From assembly GCA_936911875.1 (NCBI GenBank), contig CAKZGB010000013.1:1-64000 (forward strand): DNA of 64,000 bases, in the 5' to 3' direction. Under the pieces are notes generated by a model. That model saw only the letters and a list, made by a program, of their open reading frames with translations. It ran no database searches and was not told the origin of the DNA. Positions 25,620 to 34,521 of this stretch are shown here, in pieces. This DNA comes from an uncultured Lysobacteraceae bacterium (GTDB taxonomy: Bacteria; Pseudomonadota; Gammaproteobacteria; Xanthomonadales; Xanthomonadaceae). Numbering within the stretch: the stretch's first letter is position 1; the number at the start of each line of letters is the position of its first letter. The translations under genes and the position numbers were made by a program.

Positions 25620-27274
25620 AAAGCCTTGAACCGCAGGCGATGCGGACCGGCTTCGTCGCCGAGACGGCGCTTCTTGTCTTCCTCGTACTCACGGTAGTTA
25701 CCTTGGAAGAATTCCACGTGGGAATCGCCTTCGAAGGCAAGAATGTGCGTGGCGATACGGTCCAGGAACCAGCGATCATGCGAAATCACGAAGGTGTTGC
25801 CCGGGAACTCGAGCAGGGCGTCTTCGAGGGCGCGCAGGGTTTCGATGTCCAAGTCGTTCGAGGGTTCGTCGAGCAGCAGCACGTTGCCACCTTGCAGCAG
25901 CGTCTTGGCCATGTGCAGACGACCGCGCTCACCACCGGAGAGCGAGCCCACCAGCTTCTGCTGATCGGTGCCCTTGAAATTGAAGCGGCCGATGTAGGCG
26001 CGCGACTGAATTTCGATGCCGTTGATGTTGAGGATGTCGAGACCGCCCGAGATTTCCTGGAAGACGTTGTGGTTGCCTTCGAGCTTGTCGCGGCTCTGAT
26101 CGACGTAGGCCAGCTTGACGGTCGGACCGATATCAATGGTGCCGCTGTCGGGCTTTTCCTGACCGGTGATCATCTTGAACAGCGTCGACTTACCGGCACC
26201 GTTCGGGCCGATGATGCCGACGATGGCGCCGGCCGGCACCACGAATGACAGATCGTCGATCAGCAGGCGATCGCCGAAGGTCTTGCTGACGTTCTTGAAC
26301 TCAATGACTTTATTGCCCAGACGCTCGCCCGGCGGAATGAAGATTTCATTGGTTTCGTTGCGCTTCTGGTAATCGACTGATTGCAGCTCTTCGATGCGGG
26401 CCAGACGGGCCTTGCCCTTGGAGCGGCCGCCCTTGGCGTTCTGGCGAGCCCATTCCAGTTCCTTGGCGATGGCCTTCTGGCGCGCCTTTTCCTGGTTCTC
26501 TTCCTGCTTGAGGCGATCTTCCTTCTGGACCAGCCAGTCGGTGTAGTTGCCCTTCCACGGAATGCCGCGACCGCGGTCGAGTTCCAGAATCCATTCGGCG
26601 GCGTTGTCCAGGAAGTAGCGATCGTGGGTCACGGCCACCACGGTACCCGGGAAACGGGCCAGGAACTGTTCGAGCCATTCGACGGATTCGGCGTCCAAGT
26701 GGTTGGTCGGTTCGTCGAGCAGCAGCATGTCGGGCTTGCTCAGCAGCAGGCGGCACAGTGCGACACGGCGCTTTTCACCACCGGACAGGTTGCCGATCTT
26801 GGCCTCCCATGGCGGGAGACGCAGGGCGTCCGCAGCCACATCGAGCTGCTGTTCCAGCATGTGAGCGTCACCGCTGGCGAGAATCGCTTCGAGACGTTGT
26901 TGCTCGGCGGCCAACTTGTCGAAGTCGGCATCGGGCTCGGCGTAGGCGTCATAGACCTTGTCCAGAGCGGCCTGGGCCTGCAGGATCTCGCCCACGCCTT
27001 CCTCGACGGCCTCGCGGACGGTCTGTTCGGGATCGAGCTCCGGTTCCTGGGCCAGGTAGCCGACCTTGATGCCGGGCTGGGCGCGCGCTTCGCCGGAGTA
27101 ATCCGTGTCGACGCCGGCCATGATCTTGAGCACGGTGGACTTACCGGCGCCGTTCAGGCCGAGCAGGCCGATCTTGGCGCCGGGGAAGAACGACAGGCTG
27201 ATGTCCTTGATGATTTGGCGCTTGGGCGGGACGGTCTTGGACACGCCCTGCATGGTGTAAATGAATTGCGACAT
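25613..27274 (-). CDS. ettA: Energy-dependent translational throttle protein EttA
   Basis: ABC-F ATPase of 553 residues that binds the ribosomal E site and gates the first elongation steps according to ATP/ADP ratio. It has two ABC cassettes (Walker A GLNGAGKS and GPNGAGKS; signatures LSGGEKRRVAL and LSGGERGRL) with the linker rich in Lys/Glu and an arm in the first cassette. The ATG at 27274 gives the normal N-terminus MSQFIYTMQGVSK with a GGAG site just upstream. Confidence 0.95.
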   Translation of the reverse strand: MSQFIYTMQGVSKTVPPKRQIIKDISLSFFPGAKIGLLGLNGAGKSTVLKIMAGVDTDYSGEARAQPGIKVGYLAQEPELDPEQTVREAVEEGVGEILQAQAALDKVYDAYAEPDADFDKLAAEQQRLEAILASGDAHMLEQQLDVAADALRLPPWEAKIGNLSGGEKRRVALCRLLLSKPDMLLLDEPTNHLDAESVEWLEQFLARFPGTVVAVTHDRYFLDNAAEWILELDRGRGIPWKGNYTDWLVQKEDRLKQEENQEKARQKAIAKELEWARQNAKGGRSKGKARLARIEELQSVDYQKRNETNEIFIPPGERLGNKVIEFKNVSKTFGDRLLIDDLSFVVPAGAIVGIIGPNGAGKSTLFKMITGQEKPDSGTIDIGPTVKLAYVDQSRDKLEGNHNVFQEISGGLDILNINGIEIQSRAYIGRFNFKGTDQQKLVGSLSGGERGRLHMAKTLLQGGNVLLLDEPSNDLDIETLRALEDALLEFPGNTFVISHDRWFLDRIATHILAFEGDSHVEFFQGNYREYEEDKKRRLGDEAGPHRLRFKALK

Positions 27275-27294
27275 GGGAACTCCGGTTGCGCACG

Positions 27295-27348
27295 GGACCC
27301 TACGGCTGCGAACGGCCGCAACAAGGGTCCGGGAATGTCGCAATTATA
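27295..27348 (-). promoter_or_regulatory. ettA promoter and leader hairpin
   Basis: On the minus strand a consensus TATAAT (27348-27343) is preceded by TGC, an extended -10. Between it and the ettA start, the leader contains GGACCCT/AGGGTCC arms at 27295-27301 and 27324-27330 enclosing a GC-rich inner hairpin. The promoter call is well supported by motif; a regulatory role for the hairpin is speculative. Confidence 0.5.
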
Positions 27349-27437
27349 GCAACACCGCGTTGTTGGCCCGGGGCGGGAAGGCCGTTCAGGGGTGCTAAAA
27401 TCGGGGATTATCGCTACTTTTTTGCTTAGGAGACCCG

Positions 27438-28691
27438 ATGTTCAAGCGTGACGTGACTATTGCCGCATTCGATCCGGAACTGTCGGCTGCCATCCTGGGT
27501 GAAACCCAACGTCAGGAAGATCACGTCGAACTGATCGCATCTGAGAACTACACCAGCCCTGCCGTGATGGAGGCGCAAGGTTCGCAACTGACCAATAAGT
27601 ATGCCGAGGGCTATCCGGGCAAGCGCTATTACGGCGGCTGCGAATACGTCGACGTGGCCGAACAGTTGGCCATCGACCGCGCCAAGCAGCTCTACGGTGC
27701 CGACTACGCCAACGTCCAGCCGCATTCGGGTTCGCAAGCCAACCAGGCCGTGTACTTTGCGTTGCTGCAACCGGGCGACACCATTCTGGGCATGTCGCTG
27801 GCGCACGGCGGTCACTTGACCCACGGTGCCACGGTGAACCTGTCGGGCAAGCTGTTTAAGGCTGTCCAATACGGTGTCAACGATCAGGGTCTCATCGACT
27901 ATGACGAAGTGGAACGTCTGGCCGTTGAGCATCAGCCCAAGATGGTCGTGGCCGGTTTCAGCGCGTACAGTCAAATTGTCGATTGGGCGCGCATGCGTGC
28001 CATCGCGGACAAGGTCGGTGCCTATCTGTTCGTCGACATGGCGCACATCGCGGGTCTGGTCGCTGCGGGTGTGTATCCCTCGCCGCTGCCGCATGCGCAC
28101 GTGGTGACTTCGACTACGCACAAGACCCTGCGCGGTCCGCGCGGTGGTCTCATCGTCGCCAAGGATCCGTCCGAGGAGCTGACCAAGAAACTGCAATCCG
28201 TGGTGTTCCCGGCACTGCAAGGCGGTCCGCTGATGCACGTGATTGCAGCCAAGGCAGTGGCCTTTAAGGAGGCGCTGGAGCCTTCGTTCAAGCAATATCA
28301 GCAGCAGGTGGTCAAGAATGCCAAGGCCATGGCCGAAACGCTGACCGCGCGCGGTTACAAGATTGTCTCGGGTGGTACCGAGAATCACCTGATGCTGGTT
28401 GATCTGGTCGACAAGGGCATCACCGGTAAAGATGCCGAGGCTGCACTGGGCAAGGCGCACATCACTGTTAACAAGAATGCCGTGCCGAACGATCCGCAAA
28501 AGCCGTTCGTGACTTCGGGTCTGCGTGTCGGTACGCCGGCGATCACCACGCGCGGCTACAAAGAGCCCGACGTGGTGGCGCTGACGCATTGGATGTGCGA
28601 TGTGCTTGATGACCTTAAGAACGAAGACGTCATCAAGGGCGTGCGTGAAAACGTGGCCAAACAGTGCGCGGACTTCCCGGTTTACGGTTAA
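27438..28691 (+). CDS. glyA: Serine hydroxymethyltransferase
   Basis: PLP enzyme of 417 residues converting serine and tetrahydrofolate to glycine and 5,10-methylene-THF, the main one-carbon source. The Schiff-base lysine is K229 in STTHKTLRGPRGG, the same number as in E. coli. ELIASENYTSPAV and YAEGYPGKRYYGG near the N-terminus are diagnostic. An AGGAG site lies 7 bp before the ATG. It heads the run glyA-nrdR-ribD. Confidence 0.97.
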   Translation: MFKRDVTIAAFDPELSAAILGETQRQEDHVELIASENYTSPAVMEAQGSQLTNKYAEGYPGKRYYGGCEYVDVAEQLAIDRAKQLYGADYANVQPHSGSQANQAVYFALLQPGDTILGMSLAHGGHLTHGATVNLSGKLFKAVQYGVNDQGLIDYDEVERLAVEHQPKMVVAGFSAYSQIVDWARMRAIADKVGAYLFVDMAHIAGLVAAGVYPSPLPHAHVVTSTTHKTLRGPRGGLIVAKDPSEELTKKLQSVVFPALQGGPLMHVIAAKAVAFKEALEPSFKQYQQQVVKNAKAMAETLTARGYKIVSGGTENHLMLVDLVDKGITGKDAEAALGKAHITVNKNAVPNDPQKPFVTSGLRVGTPAITTRGYKEPDVVALTHWMCDVLDDLKNEDVIKGVRENVAKQCADFPVYG

Positions 28692-28710
28692 GTAGCGGAC
28701 TGTTTAACCG

Positions 28711-29241
28711 ATGCATTGCCCGTACTGCCAGCACACCGACACGCGCGTGATTGACTCGCGCGTTTCCGAAGACGGCGTGATGATTCGCCGTCGTCGGGTG
28801 TGCGAGGCCTGCGGCGAGCGCTTCTCCACGGTGGAAAGTTTCGAGCTGAAACTGCCGGTGGTGATCAAAAGCGACAACCGTCGTGAGCCGTTCAGTGCGC
28901 ACAAGTTGCGCTTGTCGTTTGATCGCGCGCTGCAGAAGCGTCCGGTGTCCGAGGAACAGGTCGAAGCCGCGGTGCGCCATGTGATTTCCCGTGTGCGGCA
29001 GACCGGTGAGCGGGAATTGCCTTCGCGCCAGATTGGTGAGCTGGTGATGGCCGAACTGCGTAAGGTCGATCAGGTCGGGTATGTGCGGTTTGCGTCGGTC
29101 TATCGTTCGTTCGAAGACGTGGCCGACTTCCGTGAAGAACTGGATCGGCTGGAGCGCGATCATCGCACGGCGGCCGATTCGCAGCTGTCGCTGCTGAGCG
29201 ACGATGCTGAAACTCCGGGCCGACGTAAAGGCGGTAAATAA
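28711..29241 (+). CDS. nrdR: Transcriptional repressor NrdR
   Basis: Represses ribonucleotide reductase genes in response to nucleotide state. The 176-residue protein has an N-terminal zinc ribbon (MHCPYCQH...RRRVCEACGERFSTVE) and an ATP-cone domain (VVIKSDNRREPFSAHKLRLS). It follows glyA by 19 bp and its TAA directly abuts the GTG of ribD. Confidence 0.95.
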   Translation: MHCPYCQHTDTRVIDSRVSEDGVMIRRRRVCEACGERFSTVESFELKLPVVIKSDNRREPFSAHKLRLSFDRALQKRPVSEEQVEAAVRHVISRVRQTGERELPSRQIGELVMAELRKVDQVGYVRFASVYRSFEDVADFREELDRLERDHRTAADSQLSLLSDDAETPGRRKGGK

Positions 29242-30339
29242 GTGCTTTTTTCAACTTTTGACCATGTCGCCATGACGCGTGCTTTGCGTCTGGCTGAGCG
29301 TGGTGCGTACACCACCAAGCCCAATCCCATGGTGGGCTGCGTGATTGCCCGCGATGAAATCATCATTGGCGAAGGCTTTCATGTGCGTGCCGGTGAGCCG
29401 CATGCTGAAGTGCTGGCCATCGCATCGGCCGGTGAAGATGTGCGCGGCAGCACGGCCTACGTCACGCTGGAACCGTGTGCGCATTTCGGTCGCACACCGC
29501 CTTGCGCCGATGCACTGATTGCAGCCGGTGTGGCGCGCGTAGTGATTGCATCGCTCGATCCGTTCCCGCAAGTGAACGGTCAGGGTGCTCAACGTCTGCG
29601 CGATGCCGGAATTCAAGTCGATGTCGGTCTGCTCGAAAACGATGCGCGTGAACTCAATCGCGGTTATTACTCGCGACTGAGTCGTGGCCGGCCGTGGGTC
29701 ACGCTCAAGCTCGCCAGCTCGATGGACGGACATACCGCGTTGTCGAGCGGTGAATCCAAATGGATCACGTCCGATGCCTCACGGCGCGACGTGCATCATT
29801 ACCGCGCTCGTGTCGGTGCCATTGTGACGGGTGCCGGCACGGTGCTGCAGGATGATCCGCAACTCAGCGCCCGTTTGCAGGGCAATGTCGATGTCGTGCA
29901 GCCCTTGCGCGTAGTGCTCGATCCGGGGCTGGCCACCGTGGGTCGCGGCAAGATCCGCGATGACAGTGCGCCGACGCTGTACGTGCATGCGCCCAATACC
30001 AAGGTGCCGCGTGATTTAAAGGTCGAGCTCGTATCGGCGCCGGTCACCGGCAATCTTTTTAATCTGCTGTCAGTGCTGCACATGCTGGCCGCGCGTCAGA
30101 TCAACGAGGTGCTGGTCGAAACCGGTGCCACTTTGGCCGGCGCGTTCCTCAACGCCAAGCTGGTCGACGAGCTGGTCGTGTACCAGTCGCCGGTGCTGCT
30201 CGGCAGTGGTGCACGGCCGCTGTTCGACAACGTGGACATCACCACCATGGCCGAGCGCATCACACTGCACCGCACCGATGTGCGTGTCCTCGGTGAGGAT
30301 CTGCGCATCACGTACCGTCCACAGGAAAGCATCGCGTAA
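29242..30339 (+). CDS. ribD: Bifunctional riboflavin deaminase/reductase RibD
   Basis: Two successive steps of riboflavin synthesis: deamination then NADPH-dependent reduction of the pyrimidine intermediate. The 365-residue protein has an N-terminal deaminase domain with zinc ligands HAE (GEPHAEVLA) and PCAHFGRTPPC, and a C-terminal RibD_C reductase (RPWVTLKLASSMDG). The GTG at 29242, abutting nrdR, is taken as start because the FDHVAMTRALRLAERG helix follows; an ATG at 29272 would truncate it. Confidence 0.94.
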   Translation: MLFSTFDHVAMTRALRLAERGAYTTKPNPMVGCVIARDEIIIGEGFHVRAGEPHAEVLAIASAGEDVRGSTAYVTLEPCAHFGRTPPCADALIAAGVARVVIASLDPFPQVNGQGAQRLRDAGIQVDVGLLENDARELNRGYYSRLSRGRPWVTLKLASSMDGHTALSSGESKWITSDASRRDVHHYRARVGAIVTGAGTVLQDDPQLSARLQGNVDVVQPLRVVLDPGLATVGRGKIRDDSAPTLYVHAPNTKVPRDLKVELVSAPVTGNLFNLLSVLHMLAARQINEVLVETGATLAGAFLNAKLVDELVVYQSPVLLGSGARPLFDNVDITTMAERITLHRTDVRVLGEDLRITYRPQESIA

Positions 30340-30341
30340 TC

Positions 30342-30944
30342 ATGTTCACCGGAATCATCGAAGGCGTCGGCTCGGTCCGTCGTCTGCATCCAGTCGGCGG
30401 CGATCTGCGCCTGACCATTGCCGTGGGCACGCTGCCGTTTGAGCGCGTTGAACTCGGCGAAAGCATTGCTGTCAACGGTTGCTGCCTGACCGTCATCGCG
30501 TTCGATCACGACAGCTTTGACTGCGATGCCTCACCTGAGACTTTGCGTCTGACCACCTTAGGCAATCTCGCCGAAGGCACACCCGTCAACTTGGAGCGCG
30601 CCTTGCTGCCGACACAACGTCTGGGCGGCCACTTAGTGTCCGGTCATGTCGACGGTCTCGGCGCCGTGCGTTCGATCACGCCCGAAGGCCGTGCCCTGGT
30701 CTGGTGGTTCGATGCACCCGAGGCCTTGCTGCGCTATATCGCGGTGAAAGGATCGGTGGCCATTAACGGTGTGAGCCTGACGGTCAATGCAGTGGATGCG
30801 CAAGGCTTTGCCGTGGCGCTGATTCCGCACACCGTGGCCAACACCACCTTTGGCTCGCTGTCTGCAGGCAGTCCGGTCAATCTCGAAATCGATACGGTCG
30901 CCCGCTATGTCGAGCGACTGCTGCAATTCAATGGAGCACCATAA
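30342..30944 (+). CDS. ribE: Riboflavin synthase, alpha subunit
   Basis: Dismutates two 6,7-dimethyl-8-ribityllumazines to riboflavin. The 200-residue protein begins MFTGIIEGVGSV and repeats the lumazine-binding fold twice (GESIAVNGCCLTV and KGSVAINGVSLTV), the hallmark of this enzyme. Its TAA overlaps the ATG of the ribB gene. Some nomenclatures call it ribC. Confidence 0.96.
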   Translation: MFTGIIEGVGSVRRLHPVGGDLRLTIAVGTLPFERVELGESIAVNGCCLTVIAFDHDSFDCDASPETLRLTTLGNLAEGTPVNLERALLPTQRLGGHLVSGHVDGLGAVRSITPEGRALVWWFDAPEALLRYIAVKGSVAINGVSLTVNAVDAQGFAVALIPHTVANTTFGSLSAGSPVNLEIDTVARYVERLLQFNGAP

Positions 30945-32029
30945 TGGCCTTCGCGCCAATTGAAGAAATTCTCGAAGAAATCCGCAACGGCCGCATGGTC
31001 GTGATCGTGGACGATGAAGACCGCGAAAACGAAGGCGATCTGATCATGGCCGCCGAACTGGTGACGCCGCAGGACATCAATTTCATGGTGACTCATGCGC
31101 GCGGACTGGTGTGTCTGTCGCTGACGCGTGAGCGTTGCCGTCAGCTCGGTCTGCCGCCGATGGTGCAGGACAATACCTCGCAGCATCACACCAACTTTAC
31201 CGTCAGTATCGAAGCGGCCGAAGGTGTCACCACCGGTATCAGCGCCTACGATCGTGCCCATACGATTCGTACGGCGGTGCGTCCGAATGCAGCGCCCGAT
31301 GATTTGAGTCAGCCGGGACATATTTTTCCGCTGACTGCACAACCAGGTGGTGTGCTGACGCGCGCCGGTCATACCGAAGCCGCGAGTGATCTGGCACTGA
31401 TGGCAGGCCTCGAACCTGCCGGCGTGCTAGTAGAGATCCTCAACGAAGACGGTTCGATGGCACGTCGCCCCGAACTTGAAAAATTTGCCGAGAAACACGG
31501 CCTCAAAATCGGTTCGATTGAACAGCTGATTCAATATCGCCTGAGCACCGAACACACGGTGGATCGCGTCGAGAACCGCATCATCGAAACGCCGTACGGC
31601 AAGTTCGAACTGCATGTGTTCAAAGACCGCCTGTGCCATCAGCTGCATTACGCACTGAGCCACGGCACGATCCGTCACGATGCGCCGACACTGGTGCGCG
31701 TGCAGATGCAGAATCCGTTGAGCGATGTCCTGCATTGGGATCGCAGCGATTTCGGCACACCCATTACCTCGCTGTTGCCGCGCTTGGCTGCGGCACCTGC
31801 GGGCATTCTGGTCCTGCTGGCCGATGAGCACTCGCCCGACCAACTGCTGACGCGCATCCGTGGCGACGCGCCGGCTGCAAGCAATTCACCGTTCAATGAG
31901 TGGCGCAGCACCGGTGTGGGCTCGCAGATTCTGTCGGCGCTCGGTGCCGGTCAGATCCAAGTCATCGGTACGCCGCGCAAGCAGATCGGTACCGGCGGCT
32001 TCGGTCTGCAGATCCTTGAATACGTGTAA
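30944..32029 (+). CDS. ribB: DHBP synthase with degenerate GTP cyclohydrolase II domain
   Basis: N-terminal 3,4-dihydroxy-2-butanone 4-phosphate synthase makes the four-carbon precursor of lumazine: VIVDDEDRENEGDLI and the THARGLVCLSL, GHIFPLTAQPGGVLTRAGHTEA blocks are intact. The C-terminal half (from about residue 210) is RibA-like, but the cyclohydrolase zinc motif (CxxGDxxGSxRCxC) is absent. It reads KDRLCHQLHYALSHG and SNSPFNEWRSTG, so GTP cyclohydrolase II activity is not expected. Such RibB-X fusions are common in Gammaproteobacteria. 361 residues. Confidence 0.93.
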   Translation: MAFAPIEEILEEIRNGRMVVIVDDEDRENEGDLIMAAELVTPQDINFMVTHARGLVCLSLTRERCRQLGLPPMVQDNTSQHHTNFTVSIEAAEGVTTGISAYDRAHTIRTAVRPNAAPDDLSQPGHIFPLTAQPGGVLTRAGHTEAASDLALMAGLEPAGVLVEILNEDGSMARRPELEKFAEKHGLKIGSIEQLIQYRLSTEHTVDRVENRIIETPYGKFELHVFKDRLCHQLHYALSHGTIRHDAPTLVRVQMQNPLSDVLHWDRSDFGTPITSLLPRLAAAPAGILVLLADEHSPDQLLTRIRGDAPAASNSPFNEWRSTGVGSQILSALGAGQIQVIGTPRKQIGTGGFGLQILEYV

Positions 32030-32080
32030 GTGCCCGCCAACAGGTAACGGGCATTCCAATCCAAACTTGAGAACAACAAC

Positions 32081-32566
32081 ATGCTGATCGAAGGCGACAT
32101 CCGGGCCCCACAGAACGCGCGCTTTGCCATTGTCGCGAGCCGCTGGAACTCCAAGATCACCGACGCGATTGTGGCCGGTGCCCGCAAGGCGTTTCTGGAC
32201 AACGGCGTGGCCGAGGCACAAGTCGATGTGTTGCGCGTGCCGGGCGCGTGGGAGATTCCGCAGGCCATCGAACTGATGACCCGCACGGCCGGTACGTACG
32301 CGGCGATTGTGGCCTTGGGCTGCGTGGTCCGTGGCGATACCCGCCATTACGAGCAAGTGGCCGATGGCACCTCGGACGCACTGATGCGTCTGTCGCTGGA
32401 TCGCGGTGTGCCGGTCGCCAATGGCGTGCTGGCCGTCGAAACCTTCGAGGATGCCCAGGCCCGCGCCGGCGGTTCGCATGGCAACAAGGGTGAAGAAGCG
32501 GCCCTTGTCGCCATCGAAATGGCGAATCTGGCGGCCCGCATCGGTGATAATGTCCGTCATGACTGA
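32081..32566 (+). CDS. ribH: 6,7-dimethyl-8-ribityllumazine synthase
   Basis: Condenses the butanone phosphate with the pyrimidine intermediate to lumazine. 161 residues with FAIVASRWN (ribityl-binding start), VDVLRVPGAWEIPQAIEL, the catalytic-histidine region VVRGDTRHYEQV and VANGVLAVETFEDAQARAGG. It is 51 bp downstream of ribB. The stop overlaps the nusB start. Confidence 0.96.
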   Translation: MLIEGDIRAPQNARFAIVASRWNSKITDAIVAGARKAFLDNGVAEAQVDVLRVPGAWEIPQAIELMTRTAGTYAAIVALGCVVRGDTRHYEQVADGTSDALMRLSLDRGVPVANGVLAVETFEDAQARAGGSHGNKGEEAALVAIEMANLAARIGDNVRHD

Positions 32567-33044
32567 AAAATCGCAACATCCCCGTGCCAAGAGTGGCGTC
32601 GACCGCGTGGCCCGTGCTCGTGCCCGCCGCCGCGCGCTGCAGGCTCTGTACGCTTGGCAGCTGAGCGGCTGCACCGCCCGTGAGGCCGTCGCGCAGTTTG
32701 CGCACGAGCAGGCCCGCGAGCAGGCCGACTTGGCCTATTTCGAAGACATCGTGCACGGCGTGATCCGCGAGCAAGCCTCGCTGGACAAAGCGCTGCGCCC
32801 GTTCCTGGATCGCGAAGTCGACGAAGTCGATCCGATCGAGCGCGCCGCGCTGCGTCAGGCCACCTACGAGCTGGTGCATCGTCTCGACGTGCCGTACGCG
32901 GTGGTGATCAACGAGGCCATCGAAATCGTCAAGAAATTCGGCACCGAACACGGCCACACCTTTGTCAACGGTGTGCTCGATCAGGCCGCCGCCGGTCTGC
33001 GCGCGGTCGAGGTGCAGGCTGCCATTTCCCGGCACCGGGACTGA
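32559..33044 (+). CDS. nusB: Transcription antitermination factor NusB
   Basis: RNA-binding antitermination factor acting with NusE on rRNA operons. 161 residues; core pattern RRRALQALYAWQLSG at the start and VDPIERAALRQATYEL, VVINEAIEIVKKFGTEHGH, FVNGVLD at the end. The ATG at 32559 overlaps ribH by 8 bp; an ATG three codons earlier is also possible. Confidence 0.95.
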   Translation: MTEKSQHPRAKSGVDRVARARARRRALQALYAWQLSGCTAREAVAQFAHEQAREQADLAYFEDIVHGVIREQASLDKALRPFLDREVDEVDPIERAALRQATYELVHRLDVPYAVVINEAIEIVKKFGTEHGHTFVNGVLDQAAAGLRAVEVQAAISRHRD

Positions 33045-33050
33045 TCCGTC

Positions 33051-34052
33051 ATGGGCGAGTTCGATTTCATCGCCCGTCTGCAGCAACGACTCGCCGAGCA
33101 GCCGTTCAACGCCGGGATCGATGTCGGGATCGGTGACGATGCCGCGATCCTGTCGCCGCCGCCCGATCATCGCCTGGTGGTCACGGCGGATACGTTGAAT
33201 GCCGGGGTGCACTTCCCGCATTGCACGGCGCCTTACGACATCGGTTACAAAACGCTGGCGGTCAATCTGTCCGATCTGGCCGCCATGGGTGCGGAGCCGT
33301 GGGCGTGCACGCTGACGGTGGGGCTGCCTTCGCTGGATCCGGCGTGGATGGAGGCCTGGCTCGATGGCTTCCTCGCCGCGGCGCAACTCGGTGGGATCAC
33401 GCTGATCGGTGGCGACACCACGCGGGCTCCGTTTGCCACGTTTGGTGTCACGGCGATGGGTCTGCTGCCCTCGTCCGATGCGACCGCCGGCAATGGCGGG
33501 TTGCGGCGCGGCAATGCGCTGGCCGGTGACGATGTGTGGGTCTCCGGCGAGTTGGGCGGTGCGGCACTGGCTTTACGTCTGGGCGAAGCGGCCCCGGCCG
33601 ATCTGCGCGTCCGTCTGGACCGACCCGTCCCGCGGCTGGCGCTGGGTTCGGCCTTGCGGCAGGTGCCCGATATCGGCGGTTGCTGTGATGTGTCCGATGG
33701 CCTGCTGGCCGATCTGGGGCATATCGCGGTGGCCAGTGGCGTGCGCATCGAGCTGGATGCGGATCGGATTCCGATGGGGCAGGCCCTGCGGGTCGTGGCC
33801 GACGGTCTGACCTTGGCGCTGACGGGTGGCGATGATTACGAGCTGGCGTTTACGGCGTCAGCGGCCGCGCGTGAGCAGGTGTTGGCCGCCGGCGCGCAGG
33901 CAGGTGTGGCGGTGACGCGGATCGGTCGGGCGCTGGGCGGGGAGCCCGGTGTGCATGTGCTCGACCCGATGGGGCGCGAGGTGCCGGTGCAGCGGGCGGG
34001 CTGGGATCACTTCGCGACTGCTACGACAGCTACGCCTACGACTGCAGGCTGA
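33051..34052 (+). CDS. thiL: Thiamine-monophosphate kinase
   Basis: Phosphorylates thiamine phosphate to the active pyrophosphate cofactor. 333 residues; PurM-like fold with GIGDDAAIL, VTADTLNAGVHF, KTLAVNLSDLAAMGA, LIGGDTTRA and the C-terminal DVSDGLLADLGHI. It lies 6 bp after nusB. The last 17 bp overlap the convergent yraN gene. Confidence 0.95.
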   Translation: MGEFDFIARLQQRLAEQPFNAGIDVGIGDDAAILSPPPDHRLVVTADTLNAGVHFPHCTAPYDIGYKTLAVNLSDLAAMGAEPWACTLTVGLPSLDPAWMEAWLDGFLAAAQLGGITLIGGDTTRAPFATFGVTAMGLLPSSDATAGNGGLRRGNALAGDDVWVSGELGGAALALRLGEAAPADLRVRLDRPVPRLALGSALRQVPDIGGCCDVSDGLLADLGHIAVASGVRIELDADRIPMGQALRVVADGLTLALTGGDDYELAFTASAAAREQVLAAGAQAGVAVTRIGRALGGEPGVHVLDPMGREVPVQRAGWDHFATATTATPTTAG

Positions 34053-34404
34053 AGGCGTCGCGGTACCAGGTCCAGTGCGGGGCTTCGGCGGGGCCGTGGC
34101 CGGACACCACATCGAAACGGCAGGGTTTGGCGGCCAGTTCCGGACGCTGGGCCAGGAGGGTTGCGGCCGCGCGTTTGAGACGGGCGCGCTTGGTCCAGTC
34201 GACGGTTTCGGCACCGTCGCCCAGTTTGGTGTGGCGGCGGTAGCGCACTTCGACAAAGACGATGGCGTCCTGATCGGCCATCAGCAGATCGATCTCGCCG
34301 CGGCGGACTCGGACCTGACGGCCCAGCAGGGTCAGGCCCTTGGCTTGCAGGAAATCGGCGGCACGGCCTTCGAGGGCGGTACCTATTTGCGTGGTGGTGG
34401 GCAT
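34036..34404 (-). CDS. yraN: UPF0102 family protein YraN
   Basis: A 122-residue restriction-endonuclease-fold protein of unknown physiological role. The core nuclease-like motif is present as GEIDLLMADQDAIVFVEVRYR (the E-D-ExK-type acidic residues; the usual Lys is Arg here, a common variant). The ATG at 34404 gives MPTTTQIGTALEGRAADFL, matching the family start. It is divergent from rsmI, a conserved pairing. Confidence 0.9.
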   Translation of the reverse strand: MPTTTQIGTALEGRAADFLQAKGLTLLGRQVRVRRGEIDLLMADQDAIVFVEVRYRRHTKLGDGAETVDWTKRARLKRAAATLLAQRPELAAKPCRFDVVSGHGPAEAPHWTWYRDAFSLQS

Positions 34405-34521
34405 GGTGTCAGCTTGCGGCCGATGGGGGTGCCGCTGCGCATAAACGGTCGCGGGGCTGACGTAAGGTGCCAAATTCCGTGTGAACGGTTAGCATAGACG
34501 CTGAATGGATCGGTCAGTTTG

